From an uncultured Flavobacteriaceae bacterium (lineage in GTDB: Bacteria; Bacteroidota; Bacteroidia; Flavobacteriales; Flavobacteriaceae): DNA of 64,000 bases. Both the position numbers and the translations under genes were made by a program. The stretch is from NCBI GenBank assembly GCA_947500435.1, contig CANMRV010000005.1, forward strand, positions 575,492-639,491, in the 5' to 3' direction. The notes below the pieces were generated by a model, which did not search any database, was not told where the DNA came from, and saw nothing but the letters and a program-made list of their open reading frames with translations. Below are positions 9,207-18,481 of the stretch, piece after piece (position 1 is the stretch's first letter; every line of letters begins with the position of its first letter).

Positions 9207-9953
9207 ATGAAATTGCTAGAAGGAAAAAATGTAATTATTACCGGAGCAAGTAGAGGCATAGGTACCGGAATTGCGCAAGTATTCGCTAATCATGGCGCAA
9301 ACGTTGCTTTCACCTACAGTTCAAGTGAAGCTCCTGCTTTAGCTCTAGAAAAAGAGCTTACAGCCAAGGGTGTAAAAGCTAAGGCTTATAAAAGTAATGC
9401 GGCAAGCTTTAGTGAGTCCGAAGCTTTGATTGCTAATGTTTTAGAAGATTTCGGTGGAATTGATGTCCTTATCAATAATGCAGGAATCACTAAAGACAAT
9501 TTGTTGATGCGAATGGCTGAAGAAGATTTCGATAAGGTTATCGAAATCAATTTAAAGTCAGTCTTCAATATGACAAAAGCAGTGCAACGCACAATGCTAA
9601 AACAACGTAAAGGTTCTATTATAAACATGAGCAGTGTTGTTGGCGTAAAAGGAAATGCCGGACAAGCCAATTACGCCGCGTCAAAAGCGGGAATGATTGG
9701 ATTTACGAAATCCGTTGCTTTGGAGCTTGGCTCTAGGAACATAAGATGTAATGCCATTGCTCCAGGATTTATCGAAACTGAAATGACGGCCAAGTTAGAT
9801 GAGAAAGTTGTACAAGGCTGGCGTGAAGGTATTCCTTTAAAAAGAGGAGGGGCACCTGAAGACATTGCTAATGCATGTTTATTCTTTGCGTCTGATTTAT
9901 CTGCATATGTAACAGGGCAAGTACTTAATGTCGATGGCGGAATGTTGACTTAA
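9207..9953 (+). CDS. fabG: 3-oxoacyl-ACP reductase (SDR family)
   Basis: NADPH-dependent reduction of 3-oxoacyl-ACP in fatty acid elongation, cytoplasmic. It has 248 residues and a classical short-chain dehydrogenase layout: cofactor loop GASRGIG at 13-19, NNAG at 90-93, and catalytic S143, Y156, K160 (YAASK). The C-terminus VTGQVLNVDGGM is typical of FabG. The next gene begins four bases after its stop, so they are probably co-transcribed. Without an acpP or fabD neighbour another SDR substrate cannot be excluded. Confidence 0.88.
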   Translation: MKLLEGKNVIITGASRGIGTGIAQVFANHGANVAFTYSSSEAPALALEKELTAKGVKAKAYKSNAASFSESEALIANVLEDFGGIDVLINNAGITKDNLLMRMAEEDFDKVIEINLKSVFNMTKAVQRTMLKQRKGSIINMSSVVGVKGNAGQANYAASKAGMIGFTKSVALELGSRNIRCNAIAPGFIETEMTAKLDEKVVQGWREGIPLKRGGAPEDIANACLFFASDLSAYVTGQVLNVDGGMLT

Positions 9954-9957
9954 AAAT

Positions 9958-11982
9958 ATGCAAACAAGCACCGTTCTCCTTATAATACTAGCAGCAATAG
10001 TGGCATTAGGGTTGGTGCTGTTCCAATATTATTACAAATCTAGAAAGAGAGGAAAGCTTAGTGTTTTACTCTCTTTTTTGCGTTTTATAGGTTTGTTTGG
10101 ACTTTTAGTATTGCTTATTAACCCTAAGTTTTCAAAAAGTGAATATACTCTGGAAAAAACCAATTTAATCTTGCTCACTGATAATTCATCATCTCTTGCC
10201 AAGTCCACGGAAAGCGTTCAAGAAGTTCTAAATGAAATACAAATAAATCCGAGTCTAACTGATAAATTTAAAGTAGCGTCTTACAATTTTGGCAATTCCA
10301 TTCAACAAACCGATAGCCTGTCCTTTGGCGACAAGAACACCAATATTTCCAAAGCCATAAAATCAATCAATGAAGTTTATACAAATACGAATTCTACAGT
10401 AGTTCTAATTAGCGACGGGAACAGTACAATAGGCCAGGACTATGTATTTTCAGGAAAGAAAGCTAAATTTCCAATTTATCCCATTGCTATTGGTGATACC
10501 ACACAATATGAAGATATTCGTATTAATCAGGTTAATAGTAATAAGTATGCATTTCTTAAGAATAAATTCCCTTTAGAGGTTTATGTTTCGTACGATGGAT
10601 CTAGAGAGGTGAATTCTACGATAAACATAACGGTGAATGGGAAGAACGTATATAGAGAAAGTATTAAGTTGTCAAATACTAATAGTTCCAAAACTATTAA
10701 TACAACTTTAGATGCCCGCTCCGTGGGTTTAAAGAATATTCTTGTAGAGGTTACCTCCTTAGATGGTGAACGAAATAAAGAGAATAATATCCGAAATGCA
10801 GTTGTTGAAGTTATTGACGAAAAGACCAATATAGCTATTATCACAAGTATGATGCATCCAGATATTGGCACCTTGCGGAAGTCAATTGAGAGTAATGAAC
10901 AACGTTCGGTGAGTATTAATAAACCTTCGGCAAATTTGAAGGATTTGGATGATGTCGATGTATTTATTTTATATCAACCAGATCCATCTTACACATCCAT
11001 CTATACTTATTTGAAACAGAAAAAAGCAAGTGTTTTTACCATAGGAGGCTTAAAAACGAACTGGAATTCAATAAACCAAGCGTCCCGTAAGTACCGTGTT
11101 GAAGATGGGTATCCAACTCAAGAAGTTTTTGGGGTACTCAATCCTTCGTTTTCAAAGTTTGATATTACCGATTTTTCCATGGATGACTTCCCCCCCCTTA
11201 ATAGCAATGCGGGAACAATAGGAGTTGAAAACGCGGAGACCTTAGTTCAAATGAAAATCTTGGGTACTACTTTAAGATCACCTTTGCTTTTCGCCCTTGA
11301 TAATGAAAATGGGAAGGAGGTGGTTTTGGTTGGAGAAAACATTTGGAAATGGCGCATGCAGAGCTTTAGGAATAATCAAAACTTTCAAAATTTCGATGAT
11401 TTTATAGGAAAATTGATGCTGTATCTATCTTCCAACAAAGGAAAAAACAGGCTTGATGTGGATTACAAATCGGTTTATGAAGGCAGTAATGAAGCTAAAA
11501 TAAAAGCTTCCTATTTTGATGAGGCTTTTGTGTTCGATTCAAATGCTTCTTTGATTATAAAACTTAAGAATACGGAAAGTGGAAGTTCCCAGGAGATCCC
11601 CATGTTATTGAAAAACAACCTTTACGAGGCTGATTTAACGAATGTCCTTCCCGGGCAATATACATTTACTGTAAATGTGGAACAGGAAAATAGGACGCAG
11701 TCTGGGAGTTTTACAATTCTGGATTTCGATGTAGAAAAACAATTCTTGTCCACCGATTACAGAAAGTTGGAGCAATTGGCCTCAGCGACAAATGGTAAAC
11801 TGTATTTCCCAAGCAATACGAATGACTTAGTACAGAGTTTACTAAGCGACAATCGATTTGTTCCTACTCAAAAAGCTACTCAAAATATAGTGTCTTTAAT
11901 AGATTTTCGCGTACTTTTAGCAATCATTATCGCGGCATTGGCGGCGGAATGGTTTATTAGAAAATATAACGGACTAACATAA
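9958..11982 (+). CDS. Membrane-anchored VWA-domain protein
   Basis: A 674-residue protein with transmembrane segments at about 4-25 and 35-55 and one at the C-terminus (about 648-666), leaving most of the chain outside the cytoplasm. A von Willebrand A-like domain follows the second helix, with a MIDAS-type D75-N-S-S-S sequence, so a divalent metal site is likely. The middle part looks like Ig-like beta structure (VYVSYDGSREV, TVNVEQENRT). This layout resembles BatA/BatB-type flavobacterial proteins, but no MoxR gene is adjacent. Function unknown; it sits between fabG and a prohibitin-like gene. Confidence 0.75.
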   Translation: MQTSTVLLIILAAIVALGLVLFQYYYKSRKRGKLSVLLSFLRFIGLFGLLVLLINPKFSKSEYTLEKTNLILLTDNSSSLAKSTESVQEVLNEIQINPSLTDKFKVASYNFGNSIQQTDSLSFGDKNTNISKAIKSINEVYTNTNSTVVLISDGNSTIGQDYVFSGKKAKFPIYPIAIGDTTQYEDIRINQVNSNKYAFLKNKFPLEVYVSYDGSREVNSTINITVNGKNVYRESIKLSNTNSSKTINTTLDARSVGLKNILVEVTSLDGERNKENNIRNAVVEVIDEKTNIAIITSMMHPDIGTLRKSIESNEQRSVSINKPSANLKDLDDVDVFILYQPDPSYTSIYTYLKQKKASVFTIGGLKTNWNSINQASRKYRVEDGYPTQEVFGVLNPSFSKFDITDFSMDDFPPLNSNAGTIGVENAETLVQMKILGTTLRSPLLFALDNENGKEVVLVGENIWKWRMQSFRNNQNFQNFDDFIGKLMLYLSSNKGKNRLDVDYKSVYEGSNEAKIKASYFDEAFVFDSNASLIIKLKNTESGSSQEIPMLLKNNLYEADLTNVLPGQYTFTVNVEQENRTQSGSFTILDFDVEKQFLSTDYRKLEQLASATNGKLYFPSNTNDLVQSLLSDNRFVPTQKATQNIVSLIDFRVLLAIIIAALAAEWFIRKYNGLT

Positions 11983-11993
11983 AACAGAACACT

Positions 11994-12809
11994 ATGGATA
12001 AATTACCGAAAATTGCATTACCAGTAGTATTTATACTGATTGCATTAGTTATTTTAATTTCAAAATCCGCTGTCACTATAGGATCAGGTGAAGCTGGGGT
12101 TTTATATAAGACTTTTGGCGGAGGTGTAGTTACCGATGAACCACCAATGGGCGAAGGATTTCACATTGTCGCACCTTGGAACAAAGTTTTTGTTTATGAA
12201 GTAAGACAGCAAGAAGTTTTTGAAAAAATGCAAGTACTTTCTTCGAACGGATTAGAAATTAAATTGGACGCTTCAGCATGGTTTGAGCCTAAGCGCGAGT
12301 TTTTAGGAAAACTACATCAAGAAAAAGGTACCGAATATATTTCACGTGTTTTGCTGCCAACAATTCGTTCTGCTGCTCGAAGCGTTGTTGGTCGCTATAC
12401 TCCAGAGCAATTGTATTCAAGTAAAAGAGACGCTATTCAAGCTGAGATTTATGAGGAGACTAAAAAGATTGTGGACGGCCAATACATTCAGTTGAACGAG
12501 GTTTTGGTGCGTGATGTGACTTTACCTGCCACAATTAAAGAGGCAATTGAGCGTAAATTAAAACAAGAGCAAGAATCTTTAGAATACGAGTTTAGATTAG
12601 TTACTGCTCAAAAAGAAGCTGAAAAAGTTACTATTGAAGCACAAGGTAAAGCTGATGCCAATAGAATATTAAGTGCATCCTTAACAGATAAAATCTTGCA
12701 AGATAAGGGTATTGATGCAACATTGGAGCTTTCAAAATCTCCGAACTCCAAAGTAGTTATCGTAGGTGGAGGTGAAGCTGGATTACCACTTATTTTAGGA
12801 AATAACTAA
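11994..12809 (+). CDS. Prohibitin-like SPFH-domain membrane protein
   Basis: A 271-residue protein with one N-terminal transmembrane helix (about 7-25), an SPFH/Band 7 domain (about 28-200) and a helical C-terminal tail rich in A, E and K (about 185-235), the order seen in prohibitins. Such proteins assemble into rings in the inner membrane and act as scaffolds for proteases or lipids; the specific partner here is unknown. It begins 11 bases after the VWA gene and is followed directly by a hairpin terminator. Confidence 0.88.
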   Translation: MDKLPKIALPVVFILIALVILISKSAVTIGSGEAGVLYKTFGGGVVTDEPPMGEGFHIVAPWNKVFVYEVRQQEVFEKMQVLSSNGLEIKLDASAWFEPKREFLGKLHQEKGTEYISRVLLPTIRSAARSVVGRYTPEQLYSSKRDAIQAEIYEETKKIVDGQYIQLNEVLVRDVTLPATIKEAIERKLKQEQESLEYEFRLVTAQKEAEKVTIEAQGKADANRILSASLTDKILQDKGIDATLELSKSPNSKVVIVGGGEAGLPLILGNN

Positions 12810-12832
12810 AAATCACAATTTGTGATTTTTTT
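12808..12832 (+). terminator. Rho-independent terminator after the prohibitin-like gene
   Basis: AAAAATCACA (12808-12817) pairs with TGTGATTTTT (12821-12830), 3-base loop, followed by more T. It overlaps the stop codon of the upstream gene and separates it from the histidine operon. Confidence 0.75.
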
Positions 12833-12835
12833 AAA

Positions 12836-12864
12836 TTTGCTTTCATAGAAAGAAATTAAATTTT
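12836..12864 (+). promoter_or_regulatory. Possible his operon promoter
   Basis: TTTG at 12836-12839 and TAAATTTT at 12857-12864 (one base from TAnnTTTG) are separated by 17 bases, the spacing expected in Bacteroidota. Transcription would begin near 12871, just before the leader peptide start at 12879. Motif-based inference. Confidence 0.4.
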
Positions 12865-12878
12865 ACTTTTACCAAGTA

Positions 12879-12932
12879 ATGAAAAATAAAAATACACATC
12901 ATCATCTTTTAACTGGCTATCAGGCGAGGTAA
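12879..12932 (+). CDS. hisL: Histidine operon leader peptide
   Basis: A 17-codon reading frame (MKNKNTHHHLLTGYQAR, then TAA) lies between the promoter region and an intrinsic terminator ahead of hisG. Three adjacent CAT histidine codons (12897-12905) are the expected sensor: when charged tRNA-His is scarce the ribosome stalls there and the downstream terminator is avoided. AATACAC at 12891-12897, just before the His codons, can pair with GTGTATT at 12935-12941, giving a plausible pause hairpin. I name it hisL by position and content. Confidence 0.75.
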   Translation: MKNKNTHHHLLTGYQAR

Positions 12933-12961
12933 AGGTGTATTGTAGTATTACAAAATATTTT

Positions 12962-12996
12962 AAACCCGTTTGAGCAATCAAACGGGTTTTGTTTTT
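12962..12996 (+). terminator. his operon attenuator terminator
   Basis: A perfect 12-bp stem (AAACCCGTTTGA at 12962 with TCAAACGGGTTT at 12978-12989), GCAA loop and a T-rich tail lie 30 bases after the leader peptide stop and 39 bases before hisG. Together with the His-rich leader this is a transcription attenuator. A short hairpin TTGTA/TACAA (12940-12953) lies between; I could not find a clear antiterminator pairing by eye. Confidence 0.8.
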
Positions 12997-13034
12997 AAGC
13001 CATTTTTGATTGTCTCAAACTCAAAAAACGAAAA

Positions 13035-13892
13035 ATGACTAACATTAGAATTGCTATTCAGAAGTCCGGGAGACTTAATGAAGATTCTTTACGCATCCTA
13101 AAAGATTGTGGCATATCAATAGATAATGGCAAAGATCAATTAAAGGCATCCTCCCGCAATTTCCCTATGGAGGTGTTCTATCTAAGAAATGGGGATATTC
13201 CCCAGTACTTGAGAGATGGAGTAGTAGACATTGCAATTATTGGGGAGAATGTTTTAATTGAAAAAGGAGAAGACATTATGGTAGCTGAAAAGCTTGGTTT
13301 TTCAAAATGCAAGGTTTCTTTAGCAATTCCCAAGGCAGTAGAATACAACTCGGTCAAAGATTTCGAAGGAAAGCGAATCGCAACTTCTTATCCGAATACG
13401 GTAAAAAACTACTTGAAAGAGAAAGGTGTAAATGCAGATTTGCACATTATTAGTGGTTCTGTGGAGATTGCACCGAATATTGGCCTAGCCGATGCGATAT
13501 GCGATATAGTTTCCAGTGGAAGTACGTTGTTCAAGAACAATTTGAAAGAAGTAGAAGTCATGCTGAAAAGCGAAGCGGTCTTAGCCGTTTCACCAGAAAT
13601 ATCTGAAGAAAGGAAAGTATTGCTTCAGAAGCTTCAGTTCCGAATTCAATCGGTTTTACGAGCACGACAATCGAAGTATGTATTGCTGAATGCTCCAAAT
13701 GATAAACTCAAAGATGTTATTGCTTTACTTCCTGGAATGCGAAGTCCAACAGTACTGCCATTAGCGGAAGAAGGTTGGAGTTCGGTACATACCGTAATCA
13801 ACAAGGATAAATTTTGGGAAGTTATTGATGAATTAAAGCAAGCAGGTGCCGAAGGAATTTTGGTATGTCCGATTGAAAAAATGGTTTTATAA
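13035..13892 (+). CDS. hisG: ATP phosphoribosyltransferase, long form
   Basis: First and feedback-controlled step of histidine synthesis: joins ATP and PRPP. At 285 residues it is the long HisG form, with a two-lobed catalytic part (about 1-208, including IVSSGSTLFKNNLKEVE) and a C-terminal ACT-like histidine-binding domain (about 212-285), so it needs no HisZ partner. First gene after the attenuator, consistent with it leading the operon. Confidence 0.96.
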   Translation: MTNIRIAIQKSGRLNEDSLRILKDCGISIDNGKDQLKASSRNFPMEVFYLRNGDIPQYLRDGVVDIAIIGENVLIEKGEDIMVAEKLGFSKCKVSLAIPKAVEYNSVKDFEGKRIATSYPNTVKNYLKEKGVNADLHIISGSVEIAPNIGLADAICDIVSSGSTLFKNNLKEVEVMLKSEAVLAVSPEISEERKVLLQKLQFRIQSVLRARQSKYVLLNAPNDKLKDVIALLPGMRSPTVLPLAEEGWSSVHTVINKDKFWEVIDELKQAGAEGILVCPIEKMVL

Positions 13893-13900
13893 GCTGTGCC

Positions 13901-14350
13901 ATGAATACCAATTTCAAAATAAAACTCATTCCTGAGAAGGAACTAGAATCGATTCTTCCGCTGGTTGATTTACTCAATAATGGAAGCATCTCGTATCCTG
14001 TTCTTAAAGAACGACTAGATACGATGATTGCCATGGGCGGCTATGAATGTATAGGTGTTTATGATGAGAATGAATTGATAGGCATATGTGGGCTTTGGGT
14101 TTTGAATAAACTATACGCAGGTAAACATGTCGAACCTGACAATGTTTTCATAAAAGAAGAATATAGAAGTAGTGGAGTAGGACAACTTATGATGGATTAT
14201 CTGTTTCAATATGCCAAAGAGATAGGTTGCGAGGGAACAGAAGTAAATTGTTATGTTACGAATAAAAAGGGACAGAAATTTTGGGAGCGACAGGGCTATA
14301 AACCTCTCGCATATCACTATTTCATGCAATTTGATGATATCAAGCGATGA
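13901..14350 (+). CDS. GNAT family N-acetyltransferase
   Basis: A 149-residue acetyltransferase with the GNAT acetyl-CoA loop in EEYRSSGVGQLMMDY (about residues 86-100) and the usual end strand pattern (FWERQGYKPLAYHY). It lies 8 bases after hisG and overlaps hisD by 4 bases, so it is translated within the his operon. Substrate unknown; it is not a known histidine enzyme. Confidence 0.85.
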   Translation: MNTNFKIKLIPEKELESILPLVDLLNNGSISYPVLKERLDTMIAMGGYECIGVYDENELIGICGLWVLNKLYAGKHVEPDNVFIKEEYRSSGVGQLMMDYLFQYAKEIGCEGTEVNCYVTNKKGQKFWERQGYKPLAYHYFMQFDDIKR

Positions 14351-15639
14351 ATAAAATATACAACCCGAAAAGAGAAAGTTGGAGTGAGGTACTAAAGCGT
14401 CCTACGCAAACTGTTGCCGATATTGAGGCTACTGTAAATACTATTTTTGAAGAGGTTCAAAAAGAAGGGGATTCTATTCTCAGCAAATACACTCAAAAGT
14501 TTGATGATGCTACCTTGGATTCTTTCCTAGTAACTGATTCAGAAATAGAGGAAGCTCAAAACTTGGTTTCAGAAGAGCTTAAAGCTTCCATTAAATTGGC
14601 TAAGGGAAACATAGAAAGATTTCATAGTGCCCAAAAAACAGAGAGGATAGAAGTAGAGACGTCAATCGGGGTGAAATGTTGGCAAGAAAAACGTCCAATT
14701 CAAAAAGTGGGATTGTATATCCCAGGGGGTACTGCACCTTTGTTTTCTACGATTCTGATGTTGGCAGCCCCTGCAAATATTGCAGGTTGCAAAGAGATTG
14801 TTTTATGTACTCCGCCAAATTCTGAAGGAAAAATTAACCCTGCAATTTTATATACAGCAGCTTTATGCGGAGTAACTCAGATTTTTAAAGTTGGAGGAAT
14901 TCAAGCTATTGCAGGAATGACCTTTGGGACTGAAAGTATTCCTCAAGTTTATAAAATATTTGGTCCGGGTAATCAATATGTAACTGTAGCCAAACAGATA
15001 GCAACGAAACATGGTATAGCTATTGATATGCCTGCCGGTCCAAGTGAATTGTTAGTTGTTGCCGATGAAACAGCAGAAGCCGCTTTCGTAGCATCTGATT
15101 TATTGAGTCAAGCAGAACATGGTACTGATAGTCAAGTGATTTTAGTTACCACCTCAAAAACAATGATTGATGATGTTGAAAATGAGATTGGAAATCAAAT
15201 AGAGGAATTACCTCGTAAAGAAATTGCTCAAATAGCGATTTCGAATAGTAAACTGATTTATGTTGAAAACGACCAAACCGCTATTGACTTAATCAATGAA
15301 TATGGGCCGGAACATTATATCGTATGTGTTGAGAATGAGGATTTCTATATAGATAATACCTTCAATGCAGGTTCCGTCTTTATTGGGAATTATACACCCG
15401 AAAGCGCTGGTGATTATGCTTCAGGAACAAATCACACCTTGCCAACAAACGGATACGCCAAACAGTATAGCGGTGTAAACTTAGATAGTTTTATGAAGAG
15501 CATGACCTTTCAGAAGATTTCAAAAGAAGGAATACAAGAAATCGGAAATGCAATTGAGATTATGGCGGAGGCCGAAGGTTTACAGGCTCATAAAAATGCA
15601 GTGACCTTAAGATTGAAAAGTTTGAAAAGTTTGAAATGA
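14347..15639 (+). CDS. hisD: Histidinol dehydrogenase
   Basis: Final two oxidation steps of histidine synthesis, histidinol to histidine, zinc and NAD dependent. It has 430 residues. Characteristic segments are GGIQAIAGMTFGTES, IFGPGNQYV, SQAEHGTDSQ (zinc-site region), YGPEHYIV and ASGTNHTLPTNGYA. It overlaps both neighbours by 4 bases (ATGA type), a sign of coupled translation. Confidence 0.97.
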   Translation: MNKIYNPKRESWSEVLKRPTQTVADIEATVNTIFEEVQKEGDSILSKYTQKFDDATLDSFLVTDSEIEEAQNLVSEELKASIKLAKGNIERFHSAQKTERIEVETSIGVKCWQEKRPIQKVGLYIPGGTAPLFSTILMLAAPANIAGCKEIVLCTPPNSEGKINPAILYTAALCGVTQIFKVGGIQAIAGMTFGTESIPQVYKIFGPGNQYVTVAKQIATKHGIAIDMPAGPSELLVVADETAEAAFVASDLLSQAEHGTDSQVILVTTSKTMIDDVENEIGNQIEELPRKEIAQIAISNSKLIYVENDQTAIDLINEYGPEHYIVCVENEDFYIDNTFNAGSVFIGNYTPESAGDYASGTNHTLPTNGYAKQYSGVNLDSFMKSMTFQKISKEGIQEIGNAIEIMAEAEGLQAHKNAVTLRLKSLKSLK

Positions 15640-16685
15640 ATTTTAGTTTAGAAAATATAACCCGAGAAAATGTCAAAGGCTTAAGGCCATATTCATCAGC
15701 ACGGGATGAATATGTTTCTGACGGTTCGGAGATGGTGTTTTTGGATGCTAATGAGAATCCCTTTGAAAATGGAGTAAATCGATATCCAGATCCGCAACAG
15801 CGAAGTTTGAAAGCTGTTTTGGCCGACCAAAAAGGGGTGAGTCCGGAAAATATTCTTTTAGGAAATGGGAGTGATGAAGTTTTGGACTTACTTTTCCGAG
15901 CTTTCTGTGAACCAAAAGAAGACAATGTTATTTCACTTCCGCCGACATACGGAATGTACAATGTCCTTTCAGGAATCAATGCTATTGAAAACCGTGAGGT
16001 ATTGTTAACCACAGATTTTCAACCGGATGTAGAGGCCGTTTTGAAAGTTGTTGATAGTAATTCGAAGCTACTTTTTATTTGCTCTCCTAATAATCCAACG
16101 GGAAACAGTATTTCAGAAGCGAGTATAACAAAATTGCTTGGTAGCTTCAACGGATTGGTAGTTATTGACGAAGCATATATTGATTTTTCACCCAAGGAAA
16201 GCTGGGTTTCGCGCTTATCGGATTTCCCCAATTTGGTCGTGACACAAACCTTGTCCAAAGCCTATGGAATGGCTGGAATACGCCTAGGGATTTGCATTGC
16301 TTCCAAAGAAATTATTGCTGTTTTGACTAAAATTAAACCACCTTACAATGTAAATGGCCTAACGCAATTAAAAGCTTTGGAACGGGTACTCGCTACTAAT
16401 CTGGTCGCATCCGAAGTAGATAAAATTTTGAATGAACGCGAGGAGTTAATCACAACTTTGAATGGAGTTTCCTTTGTAGAAACCGTTTATGAATCTGATG
16501 CTAATTTTGTACTTGTGAAAGTTGATGATGCCAACAAACGGTACAAACAGCTATTGGATAATGGTATCGTGATTCGGAATAGAAGTGCCCAACCTCTATG
16601 TGAAAACACCCTACGTTTTACTGTGGGAACAACAGATGAAAACCAAAAACTAGTTGGAGCTTTAAAAGAAATAGCAAATGAGTAA
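15636..16685 (+). CDS. hisC: Histidinol-phosphate aminotransferase
   Basis: Fold-type I PLP enzyme converting imidazole-acetol phosphate to histidinol phosphate. It has 349 residues. The PLP lysine is in TLSKAYGMAGIRLG; SPNNPTGN and the C-terminal RNRSAQPLCENTLRFTVGT (phosphate-binding arginine) are also present. Overlaps hisD by 4 bases and hisB by 8. Confidence 0.96.
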   Translation: MNFSLENITRENVKGLRPYSSARDEYVSDGSEMVFLDANENPFENGVNRYPDPQQRSLKAVLADQKGVSPENILLGNGSDEVLDLLFRAFCEPKEDNVISLPPTYGMYNVLSGINAIENREVLLTTDFQPDVEAVLKVVDSNSKLLFICSPNNPTGNSISEASITKLLGSFNGLVVIDEAYIDFSPKESWVSRLSDFPNLVVTQTLSKAYGMAGIRLGICIASKEIIAVLTKIKPPYNVNGLTQLKALERVLATNLVASEVDKILNEREELITTLNGVSFVETVYESDANFVLVKVDDANKRYKQLLDNGIVIRNRSAQPLCENTLRFTVGTTDENQKLVGALKEIANE

Positions 16686-17817
16686 GAAAAAAGTACTCTT
16701 TATAGACCGCGACGGCACCATCATCAAAGAAACGGCTGATGAACAAATCGATGCGTTTGAGAAAATGATATTCTATCCAAAAGCCTTTACTTTTCTAGGA
16801 AAGATTGCTAAAGAATTGGATTACGAATTAGTGATGATTACGAATCAAGACGGACTAGGAACTGATATTTTTCCAGAAGACACCTTTTGGCCTGTTCATA
16901 ACTTCATATTGAAATCCTTTGAAAATGAAGGCGTTGTTTTTGATAAAGTCTTTTTGGACCGTACGTTCCCAAAAGATAATGCGGATACCAGAAAACCTGG
17001 AACGGGATTACTCACTGAGTACTTTTCCGAGGAATATGATTTAGCAAATTCCTTTGTAATCGGGGATCGACTTACTGATATGGAACTGGCTAAAAACTTG
17101 GGTTCAAAGGGTATTTTTATCAATGACAACACAAATCTGGGAACGGGAGAAATCACAGTAAAAAGAGATGAGCTTGATACTATAATTGCTTTGGAGAACA
17201 ATGACTGGGAAAAGATTTATGAGTTCTTAAAGTTGAAGGATAGAACGGCTAAAATCCATAGAAAAACAAATGAAACGGATATTAGAATCCAACTGAATTT
17301 AGATGGAACAGGAAAAAGCAAAATCAAAACAGGACTCGCCTTTTTCGACCATATGCTCGACCAATTGGCTCGCCATGGTCAAATGGATTTAGATATTCAA
17401 GTAGATGGCGATTTAGAGGTTGATGAACACCATACCATTGAGGACACAGCAATTGCTTTAGGTGAAGTTTTTCATACCGCACTTGGAAATAAACTAGGAA
17501 TAGAGCGCTATGGTTTCTGTTTACCCATGGATGATTGTTTAGCACAAGTAGCCATTGACTTCGGAGGAAGAAACTGGCTGGTTTGGGATACAGATTTCAA
17601 ACGTGAAATGGTAGGCGATATGCCAACAGAGATGTTTCACCATTTTTTCAAATCTTTTACTGATGGTGCAAAAGCAAACTTGAATATCAAAGCGGAAGGT
17701 AAAAACGAACATCACAAAATAGAAGCAATTTTTAAGGCTTTTGCCAAGTCTATAAAAATGTCAGTTAAGCGGGATGTTGAGAAAATGGTATTGCCAAGTA
17801 CAAAGGGAGTACTCTAA
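16678..17817 (+). CDS. hisB: Bifunctional histidinol-phosphatase / imidazoleglycerol-phosphate dehydratase
   Basis: A 379-residue fusion. Residues 1-165 are a HAD-type phosphatase with the nucleophile motif DRDGT, TNQDG and GDRLTDMELA. Residues about 185-379 are the imidazoleglycerol-phosphate dehydratase with metal-binding HHTIEDTAIALG and EHHKIEAIFKAFA. The four-ligand Cys/His zinc cluster of the E. coli phosphatase domain is not there: the matching stretch reads TFPKDNADTRKPG. A hairpin repeat separates it from hisH. Confidence 0.95.
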   Translation: MSKKKVLFIDRDGTIIKETADEQIDAFEKMIFYPKAFTFLGKIAKELDYELVMITNQDGLGTDIFPEDTFWPVHNFILKSFENEGVVFDKVFLDRTFPKDNADTRKPGTGLLTEYFSEEYDLANSFVIGDRLTDMELAKNLGSKGIFINDNTNLGTGEITVKRDELDTIIALENNDWEKIYEFLKLKDRTAKIHRKTNETDIRIQLNLDGTGKSKIKTGLAFFDHMLDQLARHGQMDLDIQVDGDLEVDEHHTIEDTAIALGEVFHTALGNKLGIERYGFCLPMDDCLAQVAIDFGGRNWLVWDTDFKREMVGDMPTEMFHHFFKSFTDGAKANLNIKAEGKNEHHKIEAIFKAFAKSIKMSVKRDVEKMVLPSTKGVL

Positions 17818-17824
17818 AAGTAAA

Positions 17825-17893
17825 AAGTATTAAGTACAAAGTAATTAGTTCCTGCAAACTGACTCTGTACTTAATACTCATTACTTAATACTT
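17825..17893. repeat. Heptad hairpin repeat between hisB and hisH
   Basis: Terminal inverted repeat AAGTATTAAGTA (17825-17836) / TACTTAATACTT (17882-17893), perfect over 12 bp. The left arm is read in 7-base units (AGTATTA, AGTACAA, AGTAATT), the right arm in their reverse complements. It fills most of the only large gap in the first half of the his operon. Confidence 0.85.
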
Positions 17894-17899
17894 GAAAAA

Positions 17900-18481
17900 A
17901 TGAAGATTGTAATCATAAATTACGGAGCCGGTAACATTCAAAGTATCAAGTTTGCCATTCAGCGCTTGGGGTATGAGGCTATTTTAAGTGATGATGCCGA
18001 AGAAATAAGAGCTGCCGATAAAGTAATTTTCCCAGGAGTGGGAGAGGCTAGTAGTGCAATGAACAAGCTCATGGCCAGCAGATTGGATAAAATAATTCCC
18101 GAATTAAAACAACCTGTCTTGGGCATCTGTTTAGGAATGCAATTGATGTGCAATTCCTCCGAAGAAGGAGATACTAATGGTTTGGGAATATTCGATGTGG
18201 ACGTAATCAAGTTTTCTAATAAAGTGAAAGTCCCACAAATTGGCTGGAATCAAATAAATGGTCTCAAATCGGATTTGTTTAAAGGTGTTGAAGAAAAGGA
18301 ACATATCTATTTAGTACATAGCTTTTATGCGCCTTCGTGTGAAGAAACTATTGCCAAATCTGATTATGAATTAAGCTATAGCGCGGCCTTAAAAAAGAAC
18401 AATTTTTATGGAACCCAATTTCATCCTGAAAAAAGTAGTGCGGTCGGGGAGCAAATTTTAAAGAATTTCTTGGAATTGTAA
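17900..18481 (+). CDS. hisH: Imidazole glycerol phosphate synthase, glutaminase subunit
   Basis: Supplies ammonia from glutamine to HisF. It has 193 residues, class I glutamine amidotransferase fold, nucleophile cysteine in GICLGMQL and the His-Glu pair in TQFHPEKS. It ends where the next GNAT gene starts (one-base overlap). The partner hisF is 2.2 kb downstream, interrupted by accessory genes. Confidence 0.96.
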   Translation: MKIVIINYGAGNIQSIKFAIQRLGYEAILSDDAEEIRAADKVIFPGVGEASSAMNKLMASRLDKIIPELKQPVLGICLGMQLMCNSSEEGDTNGLGIFDVDVIKFSNKVKVPQIGWNQINGLKSDLFKGVEEKEHIYLVHSFYAPSCEETIAKSDYELSYSAALKKNNFYGTQFHPEKSSAVGEQILKNFLEL

